A stretch of DNA of 64,000 nt from Linum tenue (taxonomy: Eukaryota; Streptophyta; Magnoliopsida; Malpighiales; Linaceae), in assembly GCA_946122785.1 (NCBI GenBank), contig CAMGYJ010000004.1, forward strand, positions 23,572,188-23,636,187, written 5' to 3'. The notes beneath the pieces are model-generated. The model made no database searches. It was given only the letters and a program-made list of their open reading frames with translations, and was not told the origin of the DNA. The number at the start of each line of letters is the position of its first letter. Position 1 is the first letter of the stretch. Shown here in pieces: positions 21,011 through 32,156 of this stretch. Made by a program: the position numbers and the translations under genes.

Positions 21011-21209
21011 GAGTTCCTCCGCTTCTTGCCAAACGTCCAATCTTCGTCCAATCGACCCCGAACTCATTCCCAAACCTTCATTCACGTACTAGGACCTGAA
21101 AAATCACAAACAAGAACAACCTAGCATGAAATCGGCCTAAAACACTAGAAATAAGACTCAAACGGTACAAGAATGGTGGACAAAAACATGTGTATATATC
21201 AAGTCATCA

Positions 21210-21225
21210 AATTCCCCCACACTTA
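21210..21225 (-). promoter_or_regulatory. Polypurine tract, element B
   Basis: Minus strand AAGTGTGGGGGAATT directly abutting the LTR at 21209, preceded by GGGGACAAGCAAAC. The same arrangement is at 32137-32156 in element D. Confidence 0.8.
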
Positions 21226-22732
21226 ACTGTTTGCTTGTCCCCAAGCAAACCAAGTCAGATACAAGGTAAGCTCAACATATTTCAATCATACCAACATTGG
21301 GGACAAATCATATAGGCACAGAACACGAGAATCATACTGGCTTTCAAACATCAACACATGAACAACTTCAACAGCAACCTGGACAACCACCACAGAGGAT
21401 ATTCGAGTGCAATAAAATCGGGTAAAGGAGGGGTCTCCCTTCTATTCACCAACCAACATAGACTTGACTCAACCACTTGATCAAGACAGTCATCGCATGC
21501 ATCAAACTTAAGACATCATAATCAAGAGCGAGCCATCTAGGTCCTCACCGGTGTAAAGAGCATAAAGAATAAGGAAATGAATCGCTCACTCTCGACCACT
21601 GGGGTCAGGACCTTTGATGCGAAAAATGCGCATGCATATTCTCTCAAATCCTAACATCTCTTCACCATGATGGCAGCCTCTAAATGTTAGAGCTCACACA
21701 AGGGATGTCACTACTAACTAATCCGGAGGTCTTAGACACAGGTTCAAGTGACTAGCTAGGGTCTTGGACATGGGGAAAAGGCCTTTTAGGTGGTGGAAGT
21801 ATTCATAGCACCATGTTCCACAATTCCAAACCCAACACCTTCACAACCAATCAAACCAGTAACTTTCTTTCTGCCATTCTGCATTATTCAGATTCTTTAG
21901 AGCACAAGAGCGAAGGAGGTCACATAAATGTTAGTATTTCCAAGCCAGACTGCTAAGAAACACTACTTAATGGGCACTATTTAGATTTTTGGTGGTGGCT
22001 CTCTTTTTCTTTCATTCATCTTTTTTTTTTTTTCATTTCTTGAGAGAACCACCACCTATACACATTTTTCAAACGCATGCCCAACTTTTTAAGAACTACC
22101 TCCAACCCTCACATTATATTTAGCAGAAACAGCAGAGAACATGTAAAAACCACTCTGTGGAACCTTCTAAGAGATGCAAAAGGGTGATTTTCCATTGCAG
22201 ACCGAAAGAAAGAAAATTACACGACTCAAAGGGCTGATTAGGGGGTATGACACACCAGGACAGTCAATTTGGTTGTGGGCTATTCATATGCTTCCATCAT
22301 CTTAGCTAATGACAACATGAATGCTACACATCATGGAAGAGGGATCTATCACACAAGAAAGAAACGAGCAGGCTTAAATCTCGCATGGCTACCTAAATGC
22401 TCTATCTCTCATTCCGATTCCCTGAACTAGATGCATAAACGACTGTCAAGAGCAAGTGATCAATCCAAGTCACAGTTGGTAAGCAAACAGTCGAAAAAAA
22501 AAATAAACCTCTACACAATTCTACTGCACGTCTCAGTCATCATTATAGGCTGTCCTAGTTACAATCAAGCTGTCGTGCAATAATTCGAAAGCCATTCGAT
22601 TCACTAATCAAATCCACAGTGCCAATATGATCATGCAAACCTCAGTACTTGGAGCCCTCAAATCTCAAGATTTGGACAACGGACTAGGCTCCAAGCACAC
22701 AAACTCATCTAGCAGTCAACAACCGATAAACA
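21226..22732 (-). other. Conserved 3' non-coding region, element B
   Basis: About 1.5 kb without an open frame. The minus strand matches D and C blocks: ACCTGTGTCTAAGACCTCCG at about 21730-21750, then GGTCCTGACCCC(A)GTGGTC at 21596-21615, then GGTGAGGACCTAG at about 21538-21555. Its similarity to C and D is clear although the LTRs of these families differ. Confidence 0.6.
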
Positions 22733-22780
22733 CCCCCACCCCCACACACACACTTAAGCACGATATTGCCCTCAATGGAG
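22733..22780 (-). promoter_or_regulatory. GAGGGCAATAT block and purine tract, element B
   Basis: Minus strand CATTGAGGGCAATATCG then CTTAAGTGTGTGTGTGGG. Equivalent to 195-231 in A. Confidence 0.5.
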
Positions 22781-22946
22781 CAGAGGGAAAGACAAGGGGA
22801 AACGATGTTACCAGGAATACGGACTGTCGGGGGACTGGAAATGGGACCAGTCAGCCGTGCTAGAGTCATTAAAACACACTGGGTGATAAAAACCTTAGTT
22901 CCAAGTGGACAAATCGAAAAACAAACGAAAGAAAAACAAACCTTGA

Positions 22947-22962
22947 TGGGGTAGCCTCCCCA
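22947..22962 (-). other. Conserved hairpin after pol, element B
   Basis: Minus strand TGGGG-AGGCTA-CCCCA preceded by AGCGCTTG. Stem of five pairs; the outer pair of A is not kept. Unlike A, no palindrome array or ORF3 follows: the sequence passes directly to the purine tract. Confidence 0.6.
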
Positions 22963-23010
22963 CAAGCGCTTCTTTACCGTCTTTTAGATGGACGCCAGTA
23001 GGGTGGATGC

Positions 23011-23420
23011 TCAGAGAGGTGAAGGAACAAGTGCCTCCAAGAGCGGATCCACATCGCTCTTGAGGTACAGCTTCAGATGGTGGCCATGCACACGACGAGT
23101 GTGACCACCAGCACTCGTCAACTGGACCTACCATCCGGCAGGATGCAAGCGAGTGAATACTCGGACGGCCAAGGCGGTCGAGGCCCAAGAGGCGGGACCA
23201 GCTCATAGTGGTCTCCAGCTTTCTTTTGAGCAGGCTTGGCTACCTGCAGTTCCGGCCGCCACTCCTCCTTGATCTTGTCTTTTGGTAACAGAGTGGACGG
23301 GAGTGGCGGCGAAGATATGGAAGGAGGATCCTGCAAAATGGGAAGCATAGAAGGATACACGACAAACTCGTGCTCCTGGTGAGAAACAACATGCAAAGGC
23401 GATGAAGCAGGGAGAAAGGA
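23011..23420 (-). pseudogene. Integrase C-terminal remnant, element B
   Basis: The last ~50 codons before the TGA at 23011-23013 read GHHLKLYLKSDVDPLL, matching the integrase end of A ([10 protein letters not shown]). The stretch 23140-23420 in front is open in other frames but I cannot align it confidently; a stop and frameshift are present. Catalytic core and zinc-binding region are missing. Confidence 0.6.
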
Positions 23421-23640
23421 ATCTGCCAACCTTAACCAGAAGGTCTTCCACTATGACCCTAGGATGAACTATAGATTGGTCAGCTAGTTGAATACTCATC
23501 CTAGTTGCACTGGGTTCACTTAGGCCTAGTTTCTTGAACAATTTATATGGTATCACATTAATACTAGCACCTAGATCTGCTATGGACCTCTCTACATGCA
23601 ATTTACCTACAGAGCATGGGATAGTAAAACTACCTGGGTC
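23421..23640 (-). pseudogene. Truncated protease, element B
   Basis: Contains ADLGASINVIPYKLFKKLGL and DQSIVHPR, then stops matching after LLVKVGRF, about halfway through the domain. The C-terminal LILGRPFL part is absent. The breakpoint near 23420 joins directly to integrase-end sequence, marking the internal deletion. Confidence 0.8.
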
Positions 23641-23950
23641 CTTCTGCTTCTGAGCTCCTCGCTGAGCTCCAAAGTGGCTAGCTCGCTCAAACTCGCTTCT
23701 TAGAGAGAAGCTCCTTCAGGAAATTCGCGTACTTAGGCATCAGAGATAGTGCCTACATGAAGGGCACTTGAACATGCAGCTTCCTAAGCATGGATGAGAA
23801 GTTGCCGAACTCTGCCTCTAGCCTGTCTTTGTAAATCCTGGTGGGAAAAGGGAGCTTAGGCTTATATTCAGCCACTACTGGTTGTGGCTTTGGACCTTGA
23901 TCCTCTGGCCCCTTTTCCATCACCAGGTCTTCTTCCGGCTCCGGGGTGAT

Positions 23951-25572
23951 CTAGGTCACCTTCTTAGCACTCTTCTGCGGTGCATCCGCAGTCACAGTCC
24001 CACTTCTCAGCATAATGTCGTGCAACCCCTCCTTATGATTTTTGGGATTCGGTAGGGGTTGGCCAAGAAGTGTGCCAGCCGGTCTGGAGGCAAGGGCATC
24101 TGCCAGGTGCCCGATCTTGGTGTCCATATCCTGCAAAAGTGCCTGCTGGTTTCTCTGGCCAGCTTCAATCTCCATGAATTTTCCTGCAGTCACTTCCATG
24201 AACTGCTCCAATTTATTGAAATTTTGGGTACTAGTGCTGGCCAAGGTAGTCACTAGATCCCTTAGTTCTGACACGGGGTCGCCCGGTGCTGGGACTGATG
24301 GAGATGCACCAGGCTGTTGGTACTGCTGCTTTGGGGGCTGTTGAAAAGCATGCCCTTGTCTAGACTGATAAAGTGGTTGTTGTTGCTGCATCTGGCCCGG
24401 GCGAGGCTGGTATGGCTGCCTCTGGTTTGGAAAACTAGTTGTAGGAGCCTGGTAGCCAGGTGGCTTTGGGCACCCTCGTTGTAGGTATTACTGTAAGGAT
24501 CATTGCGCCTAGCGTTGTTGACGAAGTTCACATGCTCCTGGGGTGTACTGGCCTCACGCATGGCCTGGCAGTCCTCCACAGTATGATGGGTGCTCTCGCA
24601 CCACTGACAATGCATCGCCTGCTGCTGTGCTGCCCCTGGGATCATCCCATTCCGATCGATGGCTGAGACCATTTTAGACACAACCTACACCAAATCAGAA
24701 GAGTGGGTGCCCACAGCATGTACACCTCGGCTTGGTGCTCTCCTCGACCTCCTAGCGGTGCCCCAATCATACCCTTTCTCTGCCATCTCCTCAAAGAGCT
24801 GATTCAACTGCGGCGGCGTCTTGGTCAGCATGTTCCCGCAAAAAACCGAGTCAATCAGCTGCTTGTCTTCTAGGAAGAGGGCGTGGTAGAAGGTGCCCAC
24901 CTTGAAGGAATCATTGAAACAATGATTGGGAAACCTCAGGAAGAGACCGGTGTATCTCTCCCATGCGTCCCGGATGGTCTCATCTTCATCCTGGGCAAAG
25001 TGGGTGATCTGCTTCTGCAAGTCCGCCGTTTTTGACGGAGGATGATAGCGGGTGAGGAACTTGTCCGCCAGGTTGGCGAACGTGGTGATCGATCCGGGAG
25101 GCCTAGTGTCCAGCCACTCCTTGGCTTGCCCCTCCAGGGTAAATGGGAAGTACCTCAGCTGGATGGCATCGGCTGGAACCCCATTGATCTTGATCCCATC
25201 GATGAGCTCGTGGAATCACCTCAGGTGTGATCGGGGACACTCCCCCTCCTTGCCACGGAATACCACCGAACCGCGCAACATGGTGATGACAGAGGTGCTC
25301 ACCTCAAAGTTATTCGCTGGAACATGAGGGTGTTGAATGGGCGACCTCATGTCTGCGGCTTTGGCGGTCCGGTAATACCCCATGGCCTGCTCGTCGGGAA
25401 GGACCACATCATGCTCCTGTGGGTCACCCATCTCTTCCTCCTCAGTGATTTGCAGCTGTGCTAAGACCTCCTCCGCAGCCAGTCGCGCCTTTAGAGCCCG
25501 CTTGAAGTTCCTACAGGTCCGTTCAAGCTCTTGCTCTAATGGTAGTAAATCTCGCGACTAGCTACGGGTCAT
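23951..25572 (-). pseudogene. gag of element B
   Basis: ATG at 25572 (MTRS then a TAG codon). Capsid closely matches A (MRSPIQHPH, NNFEVSTSVITM, PFTLEGQAKEWLD). Stops at codon 5, at about 25216 and at 24684. The zinc knuckle CQWCESTHHTVEDC is intact. A frameshift lies near 24470. The 24391-23951 part matches the linker of A (EAGQRNQQALLQDM). Confidence 0.87.
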
Positions 25573-25579
25573 GCACTAC

Positions 25580-25665
25580 CTGCACACAATCAGCAAAAGC
25601 AACTCGTGAAGGCACACAGGTGGAAGAGAGAAAATGCAGTAAAGAAAAAGCTAAGAGTAACAAAC
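25580..25665 (-). other. Predicted leader intron, element B
   Basis: 86-bp GT-AG interval on the minus strand between primer site and gag ATG: donor GTGAAA|GTTTGTTAC, acceptor TGTGTGCAG|GTAGTGC. T-rich as expected of plant introns. Confidence 0.5.
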
Positions 25666-25693
25666 TTTCACGTTTCCCCAATAACCTAGAGGG

Positions 25694-25711
25694 TCCCCGG
25701 CAACGGCGCCA
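25694..25711 (-). other. Primer-binding site (tRNA-Asp), element B
   Basis: Minus strand TGGCGCCGTTGCCGGGGA, exact match, five bases from the LTR. Confidence 0.92.
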
Positions 25712-25716
25712 AAACT

Positions 25717-26440
25717 TGACACGCTAAAACACAACACCAAACTGCGACCAAGTGTAATCGCAGTCTGGAAATGCAGTAACAGGCAAGCTCTATTTGTCAA
25801 CCCGGGGTCTAGAACTACTGCCTACTCCATGAATATCTATTATCTAGCAAACTAAGTCAAGTGATTGTGATTTTAACTAAAAGCAGTAAGAAAGAAGGAA
25901 ATGGTTCAAAGTTCTTTAGCAAGGGAAGAGCCGCTCGGGAATGAGTCCCCCTAGCTCCTTAGTTAGGTCGAGTTTGTAATTACCCTGGGTTGATTAACTG
26001 TTGATTAAACTGCAGAAGATCCGACAGTAGCTTGGAATCTCTTAAGCTGACCAAGCCCTCTCAGTCCAACTACCCGACAGACGACTAGTCTTCACTAGGA
26101 TAGGAAGCTGAGGCTATGAACACAGAACTCCATTACTGGAATTAGAGTCCAGTACAAAGTAGTAAATCGATTAACTCTCGTATAATCAATCTACCACTAC
26201 CGATTGATGAAGCTCTAACAACCTAATCAGATTCTATCTATCTCAGGTTCCAGCAGAAATTAAGAAAAGATTATCAGACTTCTATTGACTCAATAAATTA
26301 TGCATCAATCGATTAAAATCAATTAGTATAACAATCCCAAGTAATTACAATCAAGATCCCTAACACATGGAACTAAGGTTCTTCATACCCAAGCGAGAGA
26401 GGGTTCTACTCCATAGAGAGAGAGGAAAACAGAAATTAGA
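25717..26440 (-). repeat. 5' LTR of element B (truncated)
   Basis: Starts TGACACGC; follows the left LTR up to GAAAACAGAAATTAGA, then switches without transition to hAT transposase sequence at about 26441. About 630 bp including the palindromes are missing. Confidence 0.85.
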
Positions 26441-26444
26441 TTTC

Positions 26445-28515
26445 TTTCCTCCTTCATACCTTATCCAATCTTCAGCACAAATCAAGGCCTCTACAATGGT
26501 GGGGCTCAACGAAGACCTAACGGGCTGAGCACTCGACCTCCACAATTAAAAGCAGCCTCTGAGACAACAGAGGAGACTGGAACAGCTAGGATATCCTTAA
26601 CCATCTGGGAAGAATAGGATATCTAACGTTTTTCTTACTCCACCACAGCAAGATGTCAAACTTCATATCATTATCATCCTCGTTAATAGCATCATCAACA
26701 TCTCTTAAGTAGATGTCTAGCTCAGAAGAACCTCGAATCCCTCTCTGTAGTTGCTCCTTTCTCATCTTGAAGAATTCAGCATCAAATGTCCCTCCATAAG
26801 ATGCAGATCCAGTACCATCATCAGCACTAGGAGTGGTAACGTAGGCTGGAGGATTGAGGTGCATACTTCAATCTGTAAACCTCAAACATTGCAGTCATCT
26901 CTGCAGTTACATCTTTCACCAAATCGTCTCTTTTCTTCTTCCCATACATCTTATCCCACATCCAATACAAATTAGCCATTTTACGCCTAGGATCTAGCAC
27001 ACAAGCCATGTAAACCAGCCAATTTATCGTTAGGTTCTCCACCTCGTCATCATCATCATCATTCTCAAACCAATACTATTGTACCTTTGCCTCCATTCTT
27101 GCTGCCATCCGTTGTATCTCTACATCCATGTCTTTCTTAAAAAGTTCTATCACTTCATAGATGTCAGCAATAGCCTTGAAGGAAGTATGAGCAGTCACAT
27201 AAGATGTTCCTAATACATCCAAAAATAACAACAAATTATTCACAAATTAGTAATTAGCAATTACAAGTTAATAAAAGTAAAAACCATGAATTTTAATATG
27301 TGGAGTTATGTTTGTTCACATATCTGATATCCGAAAGGTGAGCTCATAAAAGAACTTCAAATACTTCATTAGCCGTCAAATACTGCTCCAATCTTCCTTA
27401 GTTGGAAGACCTCTCTTTGAATCCACATAATCCTAAAATGAAAAATCATTGGGGCTTGAATGCATGAAGTTAAAAACAAGCTCAAACCTTTCTGCAGATT
27501 CTAACATCAAATAAGTTGAGTTCCACCTAGTTGGAACATCCAAAGATACGAGTCTTCTTCCATCATTTGTAGATATTGAATGGCAGATTTGAACTTTGCA
27601 CTTCTACCTGGTGATGACTTTATCCATTTAATACAATCTCGAACCCTTTCTACAGCAACTCCAACCTCCTTCAACCCATCTGACACAACCAAATTGATTA
27701 TATGTGCCACACATCGAAATTGAAAATACTTCCCACCAATCAAATCTGTTCCCCACTCTTTCATCTTTGTTCTCATACACTCTGCAAGAACATTATTAGA
27801 AGAAGCATTATCCATGGTAATGGAGAACAAATGTTGTGCTTTCCAATCTTGTAGACATTCTGCCAATTTTTCTGCAATGTCCTTCCCTGTGTGACTAGTG
27901 ATGGGAACAAAGCTAATGATCCTCTTCTGCAGCTTCCAGTCACTCCCAATGAAATGAGCAGTCACACACATGAAATTCTGGTTGTTATCAGAAGTCCATG
28001 TATCTGTGGTGATAGCACTCAGATAACAACTCTTTTTTCTCCAAAAAGATTATATAGCAATCCTGCCTTATTGTCTGTCTTCCATGTATCACAAATAATG
28101 GTTGGGTTACCGCCATAAATCTCTTAAACCCTTCATGCTCAACAAAGCGAAATGGCAACTCATCCAAGATGATCATAACAGCTAATGCAGTTCTAGCTCT
28201 TTGTTGATCAAACTTCCATGGAGTAAAAGAGCCTACCTCACCATCCCCAGGTTGATAGTTCAATAGTGATTGGCCACTAGCTTCTTTCCTCTTCCTCTCA
28301 CATGCCAAGTGATGGTTCTTCAAACTAGAAGTCCCGTTATTGGTCGAGTGAGCTTTGATCAACGTTCTACATTGTTTGCATTTGCCATATGGGTAGTCAT
28401 CCACCAAAACCACATCATAAGGAATCCACCACGGGGACTTCTTCTTCCTTTTTGTCACCTTCACAATTTTCTTTGCCTCGCCCACTTCATCTGCTCCCCT
28501 TCCCATATTAGTCAT
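26445..28515 (-). pseudogene. hAT transposase with BED zinc finger (broken)
   Basis: Would bind the element ends and catalyse cut-and-paste transposition in the nucleus. From ATG 28515: a basic stretch, then a BED-type finger (CKQCRTLIKAHS...LKNHHLAC), then FVEHEGFKRF, the TTDTWTS region, HFIGSDWKLQKR, ITMDNASSNN, FRCVAHIINLVV, a VPTRWNSTY-type block, and the C-terminal dimerisation region (SELDIYL...FDILLWW...YPILPR, SLSPTIVEALICAEDWI). Frameshifts near 28030, 27560 and 26860 and stop codons break it. Length fits a full RICESLEEPER/Tam3-type transposase apart from the lost extreme C-terminus. Confidence 0.85.
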
Positions 28516-30082
28516 CTGTGTAGGCGTGGCAGCTGCAGGAGGTGCAGTAGCAGGTGGAGATGTAATGGCACTGGTAGGTGTAAGGGTACTAGGTGAGACA
28601 TTCCCTTGAATCCCTTATGCTGCTCAAACACGAGCACCCACTTTTTTGGAAGTGGTTCGAGGAGGAATGGAACCACTTTTTTTCGGAGCATCTCCTTTAT
28701 GAGGACGAGAAGATTTCGTCCTACAACGAAAAGAAAAAATGTAAAAAATTAAAAATCATAAAATTGCCAACATGCCAAAAAAGGCATAAACATTAAACAA
28801 TTAAACAACTATCTTAAATCTTACATTTTTGTACTTGGTTTCTCAAGTAAATAAATTAGTACAAAACAACAAAAATTCTTATGTTGGGCTCAGGGGCTGT
28901 GCTCGGCTCTGCCTCTATGTAAACCTGCAAAAATGAAAAGCAAACTAATTAGTAATTATTAGTTAATAATCAAACAATTGAATTAAATTACTTGCTTTGC
29001 TTCAACAATTATTCAATGACAATTGAGTATTGACAATTATAGTATTATACAACACAATTCTTTCATCACTGTTGACCATCAAATCAACCGTTATCATGCT
29101 AATTATTCAATTTATTCGAGTAACAAATTGCTCTAATCTGATCATCCTACCTACTTTCATATATCCCCTGTTTCCTTCACCACTCTAACACAAATGAAAG
29201 TATGCAACAGAATTCCATTGTTTTATTTTGAGAATCAACTTTCACGAAAGTAAGGGATCAACATTGAGGAAGTGTCAACCTCGCATCAACAAGGTTGAAT
29301 CTAGAGATCAAAGGTGACCAACTCTCTTCTTCTTCAGCACAAACAATTACAGAGTAGTCGTATGGTTTTTTATTTTAAGAAAAACAATTACAGAGTGAAG
29401 TACAGCCACGCCCACATGTCTATGATAACGAAGAAGGGATGGTGAGCCGGAGAAGATTACCTCTAAAATGGACGGAGAGCCGGAGAAGGGACGGCGACGG
29501 TCTCACGGAGTTCGACGGACAACGGAGCGGCGATGGGAGGAACTTGCCGGAAACAGAGCCTGGCGGACCGGAGACGATGCTTGCTCTGGATTTGGGTTGC
29601 TGTCTGCTGAGTCCTGTTCCCCGTCTCTAGCAACGGAGACGACGGGGTTCGACGACTGGCTTCGACGGAAACAGAGCAACGAGCCAAGAGCCAACGACGA
29701 TGAACAGAGGAGGAGGGATCGGCAGTCGTGGACTCGTGGTCGTGCAGCAGTCAGGGCGTCAAGGTCAGGGGATGCAAATAGGCTGGCTTAGATCGTTAGG
29801 GCTTTTTTAGGGTGGCCGACGTTTCGTTATTCTGAAATCCTAATCATTGTTATTTGTTTGCTTGGCGTTGGCGGCTGAGTGGCTGACAATCCGCGCTTGA
29901 AAATCACTTTCCCATTCGCTGTCGGAATACCGATCAGCCGATGGTAAATTGCAAGTCCGGTCCCGGCATACCGCCATCCAAGAATTCACATCCGTTTACC
30001 GTTTTTTTCGGTTACCGGTAACAGCAGCTACCGGTACGTTAACCGGTTAAGCCGATAACCACAAACCCGTTTGGCAGCCCTA
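28516..30082 (-). other. hAT 5' untranslated and terminal region
   Basis: 1.57 kb upstream of the transposase start, AT-rich in 28700-29400 and GC-richer in 29430-29800. Short open frames there have no recognisable motifs. Just before the start the frame is open and Pro/Ala/Thr-rich back to a stop near 28615. Terminal inverted repeat at the right edge. Confidence 0.6.
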
Positions 30083-31451
30083 ATAGCCACTAGCATCGGC
30101 CAAAAATCTTGCTTCTCCCTTCCAACTATCACCCATCATGAACTACCTTCAAGCGCTCTTCCTCATTCTTTCTTGCTATCACATTTAGACTTGGTAGTGA
30201 AGGAGTTCTAAGACAATCTAGGGGCTTCAATGGCTTGCATGCCAAGAAACCCCACTTAGAGCATACTCTTCGAATCTTTTGTGGCACTCTCTACTTTATT
30301 GACCTCGTTTTATTACCTCTTTTTTGTTTCTCTTTCTTTCTTTTTCTTTCTTTCTGTTTTCCTTTCTTTCTTTTTCTTTTCTTTTTGAGGGGGGTACTAG
30401 AGAGTTAAACACTTGCCACACTACTTTTAACAACCAATTCTCTCCTTTAAGAACTCACTCCAACACTACTCTTTTCCCTTTCATTCCTAGCAAGAACCGC
30501 GCACAATCCTCCTATGTAGAACCTCAATGGAACTCAAAAGCGTGAGCTCAGGGACACAAGGACGACACACGTATAGACATGAAGAAAGGATGGGGGGTTT
30601 TCTATCAAACACCATTAAGCTCACAAGCACAAAGCTCCTAATCACGAGAACGACCCCCATAGTCACAAGGCTCAAAGGCGTTGACTAGGGGATAAAATAT
30701 ATCGGGACAATCAACATTTGGGCGTGGACTAATCATATGCCTCCATCATACTCACTAGTGACAACTATGATGTTACTCGCCATGGTAAGAGGGATCTAAG
30801 CACACAAGAAGAAAACGATCGGCTCAAAACTCACATGGCTACCTAGTCACCCAATCATTCATTCCACTTTCACAAAACACAATGCATGGCATTTGCAATC
30901 AACAAGTAATAGAGTCAAGACATCCATTCGTTTTTGCACACATGAGAACTAAACCTTTGCACTATCCTAATGTACCTCTTAGTCACCATCATAGGACACA
31001 CTCGATCACATGCAACAATTCAAGGTCAATGCCAATAAATAGGAGATTCTCCTACAAACCGGTCACTTTGATCATGCAAACATAGCTTGGAGCCCTCAAA
31101 ATTTTCAAATTTGAGCATACATCAACTCATCAAAGCTCCAAGCATCAATCACACTCACACAAGCATAAGAATAAACTACCCCCTACACTTAAGTTTGATA
31201 TTGCCCTCAATGCCGTAAGGTAGGGGTAGAACGATGTTACCGCTTTGTCTAGTGAGTGAAAGTTGTAATTGTTTTCGGGGTAGGAGATTGAAACTTCAAG
31301 GAGAAGACAAAAAACAAAAATACACAAACACAATACGACTCGCTGGAGGCGAGGTTATTACACATTACAATATGATAGTAGAACAAGAGAGATTTGCTAT
31401 CCTCCGTTGGGTTGCCTCCCAACAAGCGCTAATTTAACGTCACTAGCTTGA
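30083..31451 (-). mobile_element. Inverted 3' internal segment of C-like element D
   Basis: Minus-strand match to C positions 18055 down to about 16700, then 14300-14260, so ORF3 and its promoter module are absent. It includes a pyrimidine tract (30314-30395), the purine tract with GAGGGCAATAT block (31186-31220) and the post-pol hairpin. The next sequence (31512 on) matches C from 18078 onward in plus orientation, so this segment looks inverted relative to the rest of D. Confidence 0.7.
31406..31423 (-). other. Conserved hairpin after pol, element D
   Basis: Minus strand GTTGGG-AGGCAA-CCCAAC with AGCGCTT before it, as in C. Confidence 0.65.
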
Positions 31452-32136
31452 TGATTCGAGCCCAAATGTACACATTTTACCCCTCATTTCTTATTCGTTT
31501 AGCTTAGTATTTCATCGAAACCATAGAACCTTGTGTCTTAGGTTGAAGATGTGAAACCTCATGTTTTGTTTGCCACCACCCAAAAAGCCTTTCCCCCACG
31601 TCCTAGACCCTAGCCAGTCATTTGAACCTGTGTCTAAGACCTCCGAAGAAGCTAGCAGTGACACTCATCTTGTGAACTCTAACATTTAGAGGTTACCATC
31701 ATGGTAAAGGGACGTTAGTATTGAGCGTGAATATGCACATCTTTTGCATCAAATGGTCCTGACCCCACTGGTCGAGAGTGAGCGATTCTTCATCATGTTT
31801 TGTTCATTTTTTTTACCCCGGTGAGGACCTAGGTTGCTCGATCGTTCGTTCCTATGATGTGATCTTCATGCATGAGTAACTGTGATTGGTGAGTCGTCGA
31901 GGCATGTTGTGTATTGGTGGATGAATAATGTGAGAACTCTTCTTTTGCACAATCTTAATACAGTTGAATGTCGTTTATGATGGCTGCCAAGATTACTTTT
32001 TTTTTGCCCTTGGGTTGGTGTCAAATAACCATTGTGATTCATTCGTTTTGTGCTCTATGACATGCCTCAAAAGTTTTGTTGAAAAAAAAGTTGCAAGCTT
32101 ACCTTGTTTTGTACTTGGTTTGCTTGAGGACAAGCA
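31452..32136 (+). other. LTR-start fragment and conserved 3' non-coding block, element D
   Basis: 31455-31511 repeats the first ~60 bases of the D LTR (TGATTCGAGCCCAAATG...). It is joined directly to the conserved block that contains AGGTTGAAGATGTG, GTCTAAGACCTCCG and TCCTGACCCCACTGGTC, then GGTGAGGACCTAG. No open frame. Confidence 0.6.
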
Positions 32137-32156
32137 AACGTCTAAGTGTGGGGGAG
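32137..32156 (+). promoter_or_regulatory. Polypurine tract, element D
   Basis: CGTCTAAGTGTGGGGGAG abutting the LTR start, preceded by GAGGACAAGCAAA. Confidence 0.8.

Larger units (their letters stand above)
18373..21209 (-). repeat. 3' LTR of element B (split by Pack-MULE)
   Basis: Plus strand starts TGACACGC and ends GTCATCA. Without the 1.48 kb insert and its target duplication it is about 1.35 kb. It matches the right LTR of B (25717-26440) and the A LTR. Confidence 0.88.
18373..26440 (-). mobile_element. Athila-type element B, internal-deletion derivative
   Basis: Minus-strand element of the A family. Left (3') LTR 18373-21209 with a Pack-MULE inside, PPT, 3' non-coding region, purine tract, hairpin, integrase C-terminus, partial protease, gag, primer site and right (5') LTR cut at 26440. 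RT, RNase H, most of integrase and the entire ORF3 module are missing. It is inserted in element C. The right LTR ends abruptly against a truncated hAT element, so any target duplication has been lost. Confidence 0.88.
26441..30082 (-). mobile_element. hAT transposon (5' end kept, 3' end deleted)
   Basis: Minus-strand hAT element. Its right end reads TAGGGCTGCCAAACGGG on the minus strand (30066-30082), a typical hAT terminus. The other terminus is missing: coding sequence is cut at about 26445 against the B LTR. The junction therefore removes the ends of two elements and was probably made by a deletion after both had inserted. Confidence 0.8.

Noticed and set aside
29439..29791. Short overlapping frames in the hAT upstream region
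   Set aside because: Several frames on both strands are open at once because of GC content; none has a motif.
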